A stretch of DNA of 64,000 nt from Pholis gunnellus (Eukaryota > Chordata > Actinopteri > Perciformes > Pholidae). A model generated the notes under the pieces. It saw only the letters and a list, made by a program, of their open reading frames with translations, was not told the origin of the DNA and ran no database searches. A program made the position numbers and the translations under genes. The stretch is from positions 13,858,133-13,922,132 of the forward strand of contig OU342804.1 of NCBI GenBank assembly GCA_910591455.2, given 5' to 3'. Below, piece after piece: positions 13,101 through 24,806 of this stretch. Position 1 is the first letter of the stretch, and the number at the start of each line of letters is the position of its first letter.

Positions 13101-15859
13101 GTGATATGACTGTTTGGGGATAGGAATGCTGCATGTGGGTTAGGGTTGTTCACTATGGATTTACCTGCTTTTTGTGCAAATGGAAATGTATTTTAGCCAA
13201 ATTTGACTGATGGGCCTTTTTCATGGCAGACATTTTGACTTGTCAATGCAGGAAAAGCATAGGTGTGACTAATAACCGGTGTGACTCTGGCTACTGGTAC
13301 AGTTAAGAGTAATGCAGACATTATTAATGGTATTAGTTCCACCTACATTTGACAAGTATCAATGTCCTCCCTTTTCCTTTATGCACATTGAGGAGCCAGA
13401 CAGGAATACCAGCTACCTCTTGGAGGATCTTCTACTCCTGTCAGCGTGTCATATCACTCACTGCTTTTGGGATGGAAGGAGCTTAATGCCTGCATTCAAC
13501 ACATTCAATGATAAGGTTGGCTTACCTGATTCTAACTGTTATCATCTGCACTGCTGATACGCACCTCTCTCTGTTAAAGGCACAGAAAGGGCCACGATGT
13601 TCAATTTTCCTTCTACCTTTTACCAAACTCTGCTGTGTGCAAAATTGGAACACAAAAAATTGTCTTCAATGGTCCTTACAGTGTAGAAAAGTCATACAGG
13701 GAGTTTCAACTTGCCATTGAATGTACATTTTGAAATACTCATTGCAGTGCAATTGTGATATTTCTTTGGCACAGGTTGGGGTGCTCCGATCAGATTTTTT
13801 CAGTCCATAGCTGGAAGCAGTATTGGCTGATCCTATCACCGAGCACTGATCACAGGGTCTATTTGAAGCTATTTTTCTACAAGTGAATGTGCTCCTCTGC
13901 TCTTTGTATGTGTCTGTGTGTGTCCCCTTGTCCCTCTAGCTCTCCGTTTAGACACAAATGACAAATATGTGGTATAAGTACAAAATCTAAAAAAGCCAAT
14001 CACAAACAGCAGTGATACGAAGTGATAATAGCAGCATGTCACGTGTACATAAAAGGTGGTTGTGTACTTGTGGGACCCCTGCCTATAGTTTGCACGAAGC
14101 ACAAAGGTGCACCTTATACAGTTTGACCGGACTCATGCATGTGAGCAGACATTGGAAAATTCAGTCATCCTTTGTTTGCAGCGGATCACCAGTTAAACAC
14201 ACCTCTTTCTGCTCATCTCTGCCTACTTTGCTGCATCATAAGTCCCCAAAATACCAATTTGGGTGGTGAAAAATCTCCCCACACAACAGCAAAATGTCAC
14301 TTCAGAGTCTGATAGCCCACTGCTCAGGTAATTGTCCGACTTTAAACTGCGCAGTAAATTGCGACTAAATCTTTTGTCTTCATGGAATATTTTACTCATG
14401 CAAAATTTATAGGCCGAAGTATTGCGAGTTGTCACTGTTAGTATCAGTAAAAGGATTTCCATAATGTCTTAACATTTCTTCCTTGTAATATGTGTGTTTC
14501 TACAGCAGGCTTCTTATAGCTCTGTGCAAGGTGGTAAATCCGGTCTGGAGCCAGCAGAGATCTGTCTGTCAGCTGGGAGATTTACACTTTACATGCTCTT
14601 AAAGTCCTGGTCCGACACCGAGGGTGCCAGAAACCCCTGCCAGATTGCCGGACACCAGGCTAGCAAAGGGCCCACACAGCCATTAAACGGCTGTGCTTTC
14701 GAGGCTTTACAGCCCATGCTGATGCACTGAGGATACAAGCAAAATAGAACATTGATTGACCACTTGGACAAGGCCAAGATGCCATAACTTAAAACTGCAG
14801 CCTGATTGCTTTTTATCCAAGCTACATTGCAGGCCATTTGAAGCCTTAGGATCAATTTGAAAGGAAAAGCTGTGATGTTTGTTTGTCACGTAACTTGGCA
14901 TCCGACCAACCCACACTCTACCTCACACCGACTCCTGCTTAATACTTCTCTTTGAGGAATAATCATATATGTTTACTTTGGCAATGAAAATAAATAAAAG
15001 TCCAATTCTAAATAACATATTTTAATGACCAGAAAGTAGAACAATATTTGGACACCTATAATTTTGTGGTAAGTCATCACCACAGTAGAAGATATTTTAG
15101 AAAATCCATAGCCAATGTACAAAGTGTTTGCTATTACATGACAATAACATTTTTGCATTTGATTTACATATATGACTTGTTTAGAAATGTACTACATCCT
15201 TTCACCTAGTTGGCGATAGAATGTTTTATTGATGAATCAGGAGATGAAAATAGACTTTCAATTTGGACAGTTTCGGTAACGTTACATTTGTTCTCATGGA
15301 ATTTAATTGATAGCACATCCTGTGCTGCTGGTTTTGGTGTCCTTTTTATATTAGGGTCTGTTCGGGTCGACCACAATTTCGATGCAATTATCCCTGGGTC
15401 CATTCAAATTGGATCTTTATGTCCTCAGATCCCCTTCAAATCGGGTCTGTTTTTGTGAAAATTCATTTATGCACACCAGGTTAAGGTCCCACATCCCTCC
15501 CAATCTGAAAACACCCACTGTACTCCACACTCGACCAACAACATTTTAATTATGTTTGACCCCTGTGTGACTGTGGATTTAGACACAAAACAATTTGCAA
15601 ACACTCATCATGTTTTCTTCACTACATTTCTAGTTCTAGTACGCCTAACATTGTATTAAATCCTGTTTCATAGGGAACTTTGGCCTGCAACTTTGCATGA
15701 CAGGTACTATACAAATAGTTGGGATTTGTTTTCCGTCATTCATCTTCGTGATCTCCTGGGAATTATCTTTTGTTCGATAAATAAATGATTTCAACTTCAA
15801 CTGACACGATGAGAGGAGTAAAGAGCTGTTGTCAGCTGCGACTGTAAAGTGTGACATTT

Positions 15860-16110
15860 ATGTGGACTAGATGAATGCCGGAGCCTCTGTGCCTAATTAT
15901 GGACTAAACTTAAGGGAAAGCGCTGAAGTTTTAATTAATCTGTGTTTATTCCTGCTGTTTCTTTCAAGCACCTGACTTAATGAAATCCCATAGCTATTAA
16001 TCTTTTGACATACCTCTGAACTACTTTGTCAGCAAGCCACCGTGAGAGGGCAAAGCGAGCCTGACATTTGACTAATTGCAGTCATTTGAGAATAATCACT
16101 ACTATAATGT
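15860..16110. promoter_or_regulatory. Candidate conserved non-coding element
   Basis: Non-repetitive stretch with CTAATTATGG, TTTTAATTAATCTG, GCTATTAATCTTTTGAC and TTTGACTAATTGCAG, i.e. several homeodomain-like cores within 200 bases. Identification is by texture only. Confidence 0.2.
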
Positions 16111-16575
16111 ATTGGAAATGCACAGCGGCGTAACATAACAGTCATGCACCCCTATCTGTCTGTGTGACCCACTTTACAGTTAAAATATGGAGGAAGCTGT
16201 TGAACCACAAAAAAAACCAAACACACAAAACCTCCACTAAATGGAGCAAGTTATTTACAAAGTGATTATTGCAATCAGAGGGTCCAGTTTGATTTTTAAC
16301 AGAATAGCCGAAGACGGGAACCAATCCATGGTACAATTAATTAGTCATTCAGTGCTGCGCCATAACTGAACTCCACTTTATTCCCCTCCCTGTTGTTTCA
16401 TAGTGGAGCCTCAGAAGAATGACTCTTACCTGTCCTTGGCCCCTTGCGAATTGCTCTGCGTTTGATGAAGACCTCAGTCATACCTTTCTGGGCTAGAGTG
16501 GAAAGCTCATTACAGCCAGAGGACACAAGCGCATGGGAAAGAATGAATAGAGGAGGATGTGCATGTATGAAAGCG

Positions 16576-16580
<5 letters not shown>

Positions 16581-16621
<41 letters not shown>
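16581..16621 (+). repeat. (GA)n microsatellite
   Basis: About 20 perfect GA units. A plus-strand frame reading RERERERE here is repeat-derived. Confidence 0.95.
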
Positions 16622-16624
<3 letters not shown>

Positions 16625-19600
16625 AGGGTGTGGACTGTGAAAGTGAAAGTAGTAAATATGAGCAATAGGGAAAGCCCCTTTTTAAGGTGAAATAAGGGGC
16701 ACTTGGGGACTCACCTTGTACACTGTACCTGTCTTATCATTTAACTCTTATTTGTTGGTCTTACTAAACTGTCAGCAATTCCCTGCATTCTTGGCCTTTA
16801 CTTGTAAAATGCTATGGAAATGCTGACAGGCAGCCAAACCTGAGCTGTCTGGAAACAGACTGTTGCTGGCTTTTCTTTGACTGATGCCATGTATTGTCAG
16901 AATAAGATGTACACGCAAAGCACTGCACTTAATATTTATATACCACAGTTCAACTTTCAATACAAATTCATTTAACAGCGGCATTCTTCGGTTGACTCCC
17001 TACTTTCACAACCAACCAGTAACTCAGTGACATATTTCCGCTGAAAAATGCCTCACCCATCCCTGCAGTCAGAGTCAGTGATGTTTCGTGTAATTGTGTA
17101 TTTTTCTGGACTGATTCAATTGTCTCTTGATGTATTCCTTGCTCAGCTGAGCATGTCATTACACACATCATTTGTGTGCAATTTAATGTGGTATGCACCA
17201 AGGTTACATTTCTATGGTGGTTCAATTCGAGGACTTGCAGCATTTTCGCTGCAATTATTTCTGTCTCTTTTTTTTTCACTCACTGAGAAATTTCTTCGGC
17301 TGTGCTTGCTCATGCCACAATTTCAAGTTCACGTAGGGAGATGTTCCAATTATCAGTCAGGTAAGGTAACTTTCTCTCTTTGGCCTGGGTGTGTTGATCA
17401 ATTTATTCCTCAAGTGAACTGCATCATGAAATGATATCTATCCGTCGCTTTATTTCCTTTTCACTGGATGTAGCAGTTGTAAGATTAACATGCGTCTCAG
17501 TGACTCTTGAATGGTGATTGTTCTCTAGTGTGCATATAAGCTTACCAGAAACAAAGGACTGCAGTTGCCCCTGCATCAGTTAGTATTAACCAATACATTC
17601 TAACAGTTAGCTTTACCTTTTAATAGGTGGCAAAAAAAGGTTTGCCACATTAAAGTCAGTGCAACACCATTTGGCCAGGCATAGGAAAGTAGTCACATTT
17701 TTCTGGCAGTTATCTGACCTGCACTAATACAGGTTTCCCCAACCAAGGTCCAGTACAAACACAAACAAGTATTTGGTAGCTATATTTGATCAAGGCCGTA
17801 TGGTCGCCGTCTCTTTAACCTATCATAGAATAATTATTGCCTCCTATTACCTTTCTTTGTTTTGCTTGACACACTGTTCAATCACAATGCCACGCTGTAT
17901 GTGAAAGTGACAGGATTCTCATTAACTTTAATTGCTGTGTGCCAAGTCATCTGAAGGCAGTGTTTTGTCCAAGGAACCGCCTAGCCCCCCCACTCGTAGC
18001 CACAGGCCCTGTCCTTCATCACCTGTGAAGGTCTAATCTTATCTGCGGCTGTTGCATGGCCCTTCATTAATCACACCCCCGGCAAAATCAAATGGTGACT
18101 GATGGTTGACGTGGCCTTGTCCGGCCATCCCTCTGGTGCTGGGAGTCGGTCTCGGATTAGCCGGGGCACAAACGTGTTCTTGATTCTCTGATCGGTGTCT
18201 GCGTGTGCATAAACACGTCGATGTCCTCTACATGAGGCACACGGCATGCCATGTAACCCTCTGCCAACCATCCAGTCCACCTGAAGTTCAACACATTGTT
18301 CCGCTGTGGCTGACCTTTTCTCATCCGGAGCACTGAGCTCTTCAAGCTGTGATGTGGGTACTGTACATTTGTGCTCAATGACACAACACTTTCTACTTGT
18401 CTAAACGAAAGCTGAGACTTTGAAATTGTCGTCCTATCGCTTTATTAGCTCAGTAGAAGATGTGCAGTGGCCCACCAGTGATATCATAAATGGAAAGCGA
18501 TGTGTAGTGAAAGGAGGTTCGAGGAGGAGGAGGAGGGAGATGGAATAGAAATAGTTTGTTGTAGTAGTAGCAGGATATAAATGGCACAAAGATGAAACAA
18601 ATCAACCTTAGGTAGCCCCGGCCGTTAGCAAATCCATAGTAATCAGTGAGGCTGCATTGAGCTCTCCGCTTCATGGACCCTTACCAATCAGCAGAGAAAA
18701 CAGAGATCTGTCATCTGTTTTCCTCTGCACACTGACGGGGTCAAGGGGCAGTGAGAGTGAAGTGTGGTAATTATTTATGAAGTGTGTGTATGGAACGGGT
18801 TGGGGGGGGGGAGGGTATAATTATTTGTTTTATTGTCATAATCACCTTTTTAAAGTGGTTTTGCTCGACACTATTTGTCAGTCACCCAACAAGGGGTGTC
18901 CCGCTGACAGTGATTAGTGGATTGATCATGGATGTGAACTAATACATGCCCACCGCCGATGTCAAAACACAGATGGCATGACTCATTTTGCAGCCATCCA
19001 AAGGAGATTTTGTTTAACGTTGTCTGTCTTATGGACATGTCTGGCCAAATGATTTCCATGGGGGGGGATGTGCGGCAGCTATTTGTATTGATCTCCATTA
19101 ATCGCTGTGACATGGAAATATGAAGCACGAGGCGATGGTGTAATTCGGGAAACATCACTTATCTCCTGACAAAATGTGCAGGCACAAAGGCAGCGGACAT
19201 ATAGACGAGAGGCGCGCACATGTTCACGCGTACACAAACACACACCGGTTTTATATGCAGCGGCATCACAAAATGATCTTCAGGGTCGGCAGATGACTTG
19301 GCGTCAGTGTGCTCAGGTTTTCACAACCTTTGGATGCCTCCCATCCTTGTCCTACAGAGAAGCGAGGACAAAGCTCTGCCCTATTAGAGATGAATAATGG
19401 ACCTGTTGGCAAAAGAGACGCCGCTAATGTTTTGTCCAAATATCTAAAATCTCTCCCCAATGATAATGTATTCTGCAGCAGTGCCAAACAGCTCTGTATT
19501 TGAAGAGGTGATTCCATCGCTCATATGACTTATACAATCTTTAGATTGAAAAAATGTAATCCCCCTCACATTGTAATGTCTGGCGGGTGTATAGGCATCA

Positions 19601-20526
19601 CAATAAGGGCTTAGTTTGTTTTCCTGTAATTGATGCTTTGCCTGTGTGGCGGCGTAGCTTTGTTTGTTTATGCTAATGGGTGTGATGACCTGGTGGTCCC
19701 CAATCTAGCAGGGAAATGGCAGCCAATGCTTTGGGGAGTGAGCCATTGATCTCTCTACAGTGCCTCTTTCTTCACAGGTACTTGGGATTAACTGAGCCAG
19801 TGCACGGCAAAAGGAAAACGTTACAAAAGAATGAAAAAGAAAAGAAATCACCCAAATGACTTCTGGTATATGCGTGTATATCACATCAGCATCAGGCCGG
19901 TAGATGCTTGCATGGTTTCTACCAAGCTGCCCGGTGTAAAAGTGCTCTCTCTGCTTCGCTGATATCGGGCTCTTGAGGCATGATGCTGCCTAAACAGCAT
20001 AGCTGTAATTCCCCTAAGTAGTGCACTATGCAATAACTGTTATACATGAACACACACACATAAACAAAGAGGTGGGCTGTTATGGATGTGCTTCTCCAGA
20101 GTACCTAATAATATACAGTGTTGCAGTTGCCAGTTGTAGAAGACTGGGTTCATCCCAAGCCATGAGGGACACAGAAATACCAGCACTGGTAGCCAGGGTG
20201 GCAATAAATGCGCTGAATATTAACTTAGCTTATTTTACGTCACACTCTCCACAATGATTGCCCTTATTACAATTTGCCTACATTTTAAAATCTCTACTAC
20301 TATTTGCATTGCAACGAAATTGAAGTTTGATTTATGTGGTTTGCATAATTTAATTTATACTTTATTCATCTAGAGTTATTTTTGTTGATTCCAATATATT
20401 GCTTTGACCAGTTTCTGCAGACTGAAAGTGTCTTATCCACATGTGAAAAATGTAATGATAAATTGACGGAAAAATGATCAGCTATTAAGTAGTTTGACTT
20501 GACGGTAAAAACAGGATGGCTTTCTT

Positions 20527-20530
<4 letters not shown>

Positions 20531-20556
<26 letters not shown>
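20531..20556 (+). repeat. T26 homopolymer
   Basis: Twenty-six T in a row. It could be the reverse-strand poly-A tail of an old retroposed sequence, but I see no recognisable element next to it. Confidence 0.9.
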
Positions 20557-20557
<1 letters not shown>

Positions 20558-20985
20558 CTGCATACAAGGATAAGAACATTTCACAGTGTGTTCAACCACC
20601 TGCATCACTGTGAAAACCAATTCACAAGATCTCCTTACAACACATAGAAGCATTAAATATATTAGTTAAGTATGTGCGTGAATAAGATTCTCTGCCTACT
20701 GCGAAAGGTTAAGTCCACAATAGGCAGGGCTCCAGACAGCGACCAAAATGTTTGCATACTCAACACTTCCTGTGACGTGGTCCCATTCATGCAAGAACAT
20801 GATGATGTTCATCACTGTAGCGGAGACATTAGCCACTGCCTATTCCATCCTCACCATCAAAGTGGTGAGGAGAGTGAGGAGGTGGGGAGGGAGAGACAAC
20901 GAGAGGTTCTGACTAAGATGCTGATGACTGATGATTAAAATGAAGGCCGGAAGAGACCAACTGAGCCAGTGTCATCGATCAACAC

Positions 20986-21413
20986 CAGTGGTGGAAGAAA
21001 TATTAAGATCTTTTACTTAAGTAAAAGTGCTAATCCCACGATTAAAAAAAACAAGACATGCATTGAAGAAAAAGTAAAAGTATGTGAGTATGTAATCAAG
21101 AATACTTACTGAAAGTACTCACTATACACTGTACACTATAATGTATTATTAGATTAGTATTATTGATGTAGTAACATTTAAGATGCATTTTAATATTGTA
21201 ACTGGCTGCAATAGAGCTTTTACGCTTTTTATTTATTCTTTTATACTTTAGGCTGTTTTAATTTACTGTATAAAATTGCATTGTATTTCACATATAGATA
21301 AATATATTGAAGTAAAAAGTACAATATTTCCCTCACAACATGTGGTGGAGTAGAAAGTAGCATTGTGCTTAAGAACTGTACTTAAATAAATGTATTTACT
21401 TAAGTTCTACCAG
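20986..21413. mobile_element. hAT-like non-autonomous DNA transposon (MITE), diverged
   Basis: It begins CAGTGGTGGAAGAAATATT followed by ATCTTTTACTTAAGTAAAAG, and ends with TTTACTTAAGTTCTACCAG, an imperfect inverted copy of the start. The interior is rich in AGTAAAAGT/ACTTAAGTA motifs. From general knowledge, a CAGTGGTGGAA end with 'TTACTTAAGTAAAAGT' interior is a very common hAT-type MITE in teleosts. No clear 8-bp target duplication survives and no transposase is encoded. Confidence 0.7.
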
Positions 21414-22707
21414 ATTAATACCATGCTGTAAGACCAAATCATGTGCTACTACTTGAAAAGTTAGTTCGGAGCCCTGTTAGGTGTTCAGAGGCACAAAGGT
21501 CAGCTTCACAGGAGCAGCAAGGAGTTACCACTTTATGACTGACATTTTTACTTTTTTCTTTTCTTTTCAAACTTGATAACAAAACATTAGGTAAGTGATG
21601 CGGAGCAGGCTCACAAAGCCGTTCCCCAGGGTAGATTATTGCTCGGTGTTAAAAAAAAAGAAGCCTTTTGAACAGGAACACTCTCACTTTCCACCATAAG
21701 CTCTCACTCCTGGACACATATTTTTTTTTAAATGTCAGTTCTATAGGGCCACAGTACTAATTTTTGTTTCACTCAGTGTTCGTAAATAGGTCTGACTGTG
21801 AGTTTTTGTTCATAGATCCCAGGAGAGTGGCATGCACGCTCAGCAGAGAGACCTCTCACTGCAACCTCCCTCTAACATATTGATCAGGAATGGCTATTGG
21901 CGTCAGCCCTGTGAATAAAATGCTGCTCTGCTGAGTTCAATTCCCCACTGGGCAACTGAATGGAGAGACAAAACCTTTAGCTCTTTTTTTTTTTGTAGAC
22001 GGCCATTAAGCTCGGATCCCAGGTCTAATGACATCACCGCCAGACACCGACGAAAAGAAAAAAGAATGGAAATGTCACTTTAGTGGACCGCACATTCTCA
22101 AATTACTTTCTATATGTGTTTTTCTGCCTGCCACTCTTATGTTTCTGTAGCAGACCAAGAAGAGATCACATTGAGGTGATGTCTAAAATCAAGGGCAGGT
22201 AAATTGTGTTGTTTTGAGGTTCTTTGCTCAAACCTGTTTGTTGACACCAAAGAGAGGAAGAGGCTTGACATGTGCGTCTGGATTCATTATCCCTCTGAAA
22301 GCAACAAACCCTTTTGACATTTGAAATAACTGGAACATGAAAAAGACAATGTTTATACAGATTCAGAGTACAGCATGTGCAGCGTTTTGTATCCACATTA
22401 TAGGAACAAGCATTTTTTTTTTTTTTGTGTGACTTCTACTATTGTATGAGGAGGGGAAAGGACCTCTTCATACTTCACTTCCAATTTCGAACACTTTAAA
22501 TGTTCTTGTAAAAACGATTGCTTTTTATAATCTCTGTCATTGTTTCAAATGATTACACACAGGGAATCTATTCAGTGTATCTTTCAACATTAGAACAGGC
22601 ACTAACCTTTTGGTCCGCCAGAAAGTTTCATCTTAATGATCTGCTTTTACGTGTTTTCCCTGAGCCTCAGAATAACTTTAGGTAGTCGAGTGATTTCCCA
22701 TATATCA
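21414..22707. other. Immediate downstream region of insyn1
   Basis: AT-rich, with poly-T runs (21721, 21984, 22411). No gene is seen. If the AATAAA cluster at 22708-22733 is not used, the insyn1 3' UTR would extend into this segment. Confidence 0.5.
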
Positions 22708-22733
22708 TTTATTTATTTAGTAATTTATTTATT
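22708..22733 (-). terminator. Cluster of candidate polyadenylation signals for insyn1
   Basis: Four overlapping or adjacent AATAAA hexamers on the minus strand (22733-22728, 22729-22724, 22717-22712, 22713-22708) lie about 85-110 bases after the insyn1 stop codon. This would give a very short 3' UTR. No convincing GT-rich downstream element follows, so a more distal site is possible. The region may simply be AT-rich repeat. Confidence 0.35.
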
Positions 22734-22817
22734 TGTGTATTAATCTATGAGCTATGTATTTAATATTAAATAATGCACAGTCCTCTTCATGAGATTTATG
22801 ATAAACTTAGAGCTTTC

Positions 22818-23657
22818 TCAGTGGTCCTTTGTTTTCTGTTTGGTTGGAATATAGGGCAGTACAGTTTGGGTGCTCTTGTCAGAGACAGTTTGTGTGCTGC
22901 TATTTCGTAACAGTTTTTTGCGGCAGCCGGAGTTTAGGAGACCTTTCCTGGGTAGTGTGTGAGCTCCCTTCGTCCCCTTCATTGGCGAGGAGACATAGGA
23001 GGGGTCCAGACAGTTATGGAGGAGTGAGTGCTCAGAGGAAGAACGTTTGGGGGTTACTGAGCTTGACGGGAGACCGACTTCACAATCGCTATCTGGTGTA
23101 GCACAGCCACTCTTGTCGTCCTGTAATTCCTCTTGCTCCTCCTCCTCCTCCTCCTCCTCCTCCTCCTCGTCATCATCACAGCACAATGCGTGGTAAAGAA
23201 TTTTGTCACTGAAGCGGACTCTTTCTCTTGTGCCCGAGGTACGAGAAGTCTTGTGGCTGTGCGTGGAGCTGCTGGCCTCCTCGCTGGATGAATCTGGAGT
23301 AATAATGCGGGGCCCATTGGGGATGGGCAGCCCGCCGTTCATCTGGGAGTAGACCGAGGCAGTGGAGGGGGGTGGGGTGGGGCTCTGCGTCTGGGTGGGG
23401 ATGGTCCCGCACCCCAGCTCCGCTCGCAGATCTCCCGGTTGCTCACCAGGTATACGGGCGGCGCCGCCAGCAGCCTCCAGGTAGCTGCAGAACTCCCAGC
23501 TATCAGAGAGCACATCTGCATTGAGGAAGTCCAGCCTGAAGGCCTCTCCCAAACCTCGCTCACTGCTAGACGTGCTGCTGGCTGTGGCCACCGTCCAGTC
23601 ATCCGGCTCCAGGTCAAAGTCAAAGTCGGACGTAAGTTTATCGATCTGACCCACCAC
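22818..23657 (-). CDS. insyn1: INSYN1, coding exon 2 (last), residues 49-327
   Basis: This exon encodes 279 residues plus stop. The acceptor is a pyrimidine tract ending TATTGCAG (AG at 23659-23658), with a plausible branch-point A at 23680 in CTCAT. In order along the protein: end of the coiled coil (49-58), the invariant block DFDFDLEPDDW (59-69), SSTSSS (75-80), DSWEFCSYL (100-108), a variable Pro/Thr/Ser region (109-150), MNGGLPIPNGPR (154-165), TPDSSSEE (168-175), GTRERVRFSDKILYHALCCDD (from 190), eleven Glu from a pure GAG repeat (212-222), basic stretches (275-299) and RNSSTQTVSDKSTQTVLPY (299-317). Blocks 59-69, 100-105, 154-175, 190-208 and the TQTV tail match human INSYN1 from memory. 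The human protein is about 293 residues, so this one is modestly longer, partly through the variable region and the Glu run. Orthology looks secure. Whether it is one of two teleost duplicates cannot be judged here. Confidence 0.95.
   Translation of the reverse strand: MVGQIDKLTSDFDFDLEPDDWTVATASSTSSSERGLGEAFRLDFLNADVLSDSWEFCSYLEAAGGAARIPGEQPGDLRAELGCGTIPTQTQSPTPPPSTASVYSQMNGGLPIPNGPRIITPDSSSEEASSSTHSHKTSRTSGTRERVRFSDKILYHALCCDDDEEEEEEEEEEEQEELQDDKSGCATPDSDCEVGLPSSSVTPKRSSSEHSLLHNCLDPSYVSSPMKGTKGAHTLPRKGLLNSGCRKKLLRNSSTQTVSDKSTQTVLPYIPTKQKTKDH
23136..23168 (-). repeat. insyn1: (GAG)11 trinucleotide repeat inside insyn1 exon 2
   Basis: Eleven uninterrupted GAG codons (CTC on the plus strand) encode Glu212-Glu222. 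It follows CCDDD and precedes QEELQDD, making one long acidic patch. Because it is a pure microsatellite, it is expected to vary in length between individuals. Confidence 0.9.
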
Positions 23658-24674
23658 CTGCAATAGAAAAGGGCACTGATGAGACATTGTAGAGAAACAT
23701 ATTTTAGGCCAGACAGAGATTTCATTTCAGATCCAGAGATGTCTCTTTATGTTTATTTTTAGCGGCGTGGCTCTATAGATGGCATTGCCGGTCTGTTGAT
23801 GAGGTGGTGCACCACTTTGGTCTCGACTGAAATATCTAAATACATTTTGTACAGCCATTTATCTTCCAGGTGTGTGGCTCTTTGCACCGCCACTGCTTTG
23901 CCTACAGGTTCCCCGTTTTGACTCGTGCATATACAAAAGGGATGTGATATGCAGCCCTCACAATGGTGTCACACTATTTCACTGATCAACAGGTGGCAGT
24001 CACACCGCAAGAAATGCAGCAATGCTCCCACAGAGGTTTGAAAGAAGAAGACTGTGAGCTGGTTAACATGCAGGCTTTAAGATACTTTTTTGAAAAAAAA
24101 AATGGCTTTGCAAATGTCTTATGAGGAAGGAAATGCACTCGACATGTTTGTTAGAACTCAAGTATACACACAATGTGTTTTGTTTACAAGAAACCTCCCC
24201 AGGGCTCCTTTAATGTTCACATGGGGTTCAATATTACTCATATGTTGGTTCTTTCAGAAGAAGCAAATGCAAAATTCAAGCTGATCTTACTTTTCATACA
24301 TGTAGTATGTAAATAGACTCACTCTAATGACAAAAGTTGACAAAAGCGTGATGGAAACCAAAAGTAATAATGTGAAACTCACTTCAATATAAATCTCTGT
24401 GACAGCTTACCGGATACTACATTACACGCAATTTCCAGATGCTTGACATCCCACTGATTTCCCCCCCACAGGCAGGTTTAACAAAAGCTAAGATGTATTC
24501 ACAGCTGCTAATAGATCTGTGCTTGCCTTTACAGCTTGCCATTACACTACTTTTCATCCATAAATCCTTAATTGTTTGTTCATGGTTTTAATATTGTTTT
24601 TATTTCCGCCAAGGCCTTCCGTGGACAGGTGTTGTAGATTAGCTTTATGCTACATCAGGAAAAAAATTTGATAT

Positions 24675-24806
24675 CCACTAGAAGGAGGTTTTAGCAGTGA
24701 AGACGTGTCGTTACTCATCAAAGAGGCTTCTTCAGCTCTGAGAGAGAGAAGAACTGAAGAAGCCTCTCAGATGAGCGGTGAAAGCAGTACATCTTCAGTC
24801 CAGTGG
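24675..24806. repeat. Long imperfect inverted repeat, dispersed-repeat-like
   Basis: AGAGGCTTCTTCAG (24722-24735) pairs perfectly with CTGAAGAAGCCTCT (24754-24767). Outer segments (CCACTAG... and ...CCAGTGG, ACTCATC and GATGAGC) also pair imperfectly, giving a foldback of about 130 bases. The core GAGGCTTCTTCAG...CTGAAGAAGCCTC resembles a dispersed repeat I recognise from fish genomes, but I do not assign a family name. It lies in the insyn1 intron. Confidence 0.6.

Larger units (their letters stand above)
10001..20985. other. 3' flank of insyn1, proximal part: no gene seen
   Basis: There is no supported gene. It contains the compound microsatellite at 10075, (GA)n at 16581 and T26 at 20531. 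Segments 11160-11450, 15860-16110 and 18880-19160 look like possible conserved non-coding DNA. Overlapping plus/minus frames of 103-128 codons near 17.0-17.4 kb lack start context, splice structure or recognisable domains. Confidence 0.6.

Noticed and set aside
15240..15470. Possible transposon remnant with repeated GGGTC-containing phrases
   Set aside because: Feels repeat-like, but no termini, target duplication or coding trace could be identified.
17048..17434. 128-codon plus-strand frame with an overlapping 103-codon minus-strand frame
   Set aside because: Cys/Leu/Phe-rich on one strand and featureless on the other. No recognisable domain or splice signal supports either.
23658..23687. 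ATG at 23687 giving exon 2 its own start (MSHQCPFLLQ...)
   Set aside because: These bases are the polypyrimidine tract and splice acceptor. Joining to exon 1 restores the conserved ELREVVGQIDKL sequence.
22829..23725. Overlapping open frames of 60-128 codons on both strands over insyn1 exon 2
   Set aside because: They are shadows of the real exon in other frames, driven by its GC-rich and GAG-repeat composition.
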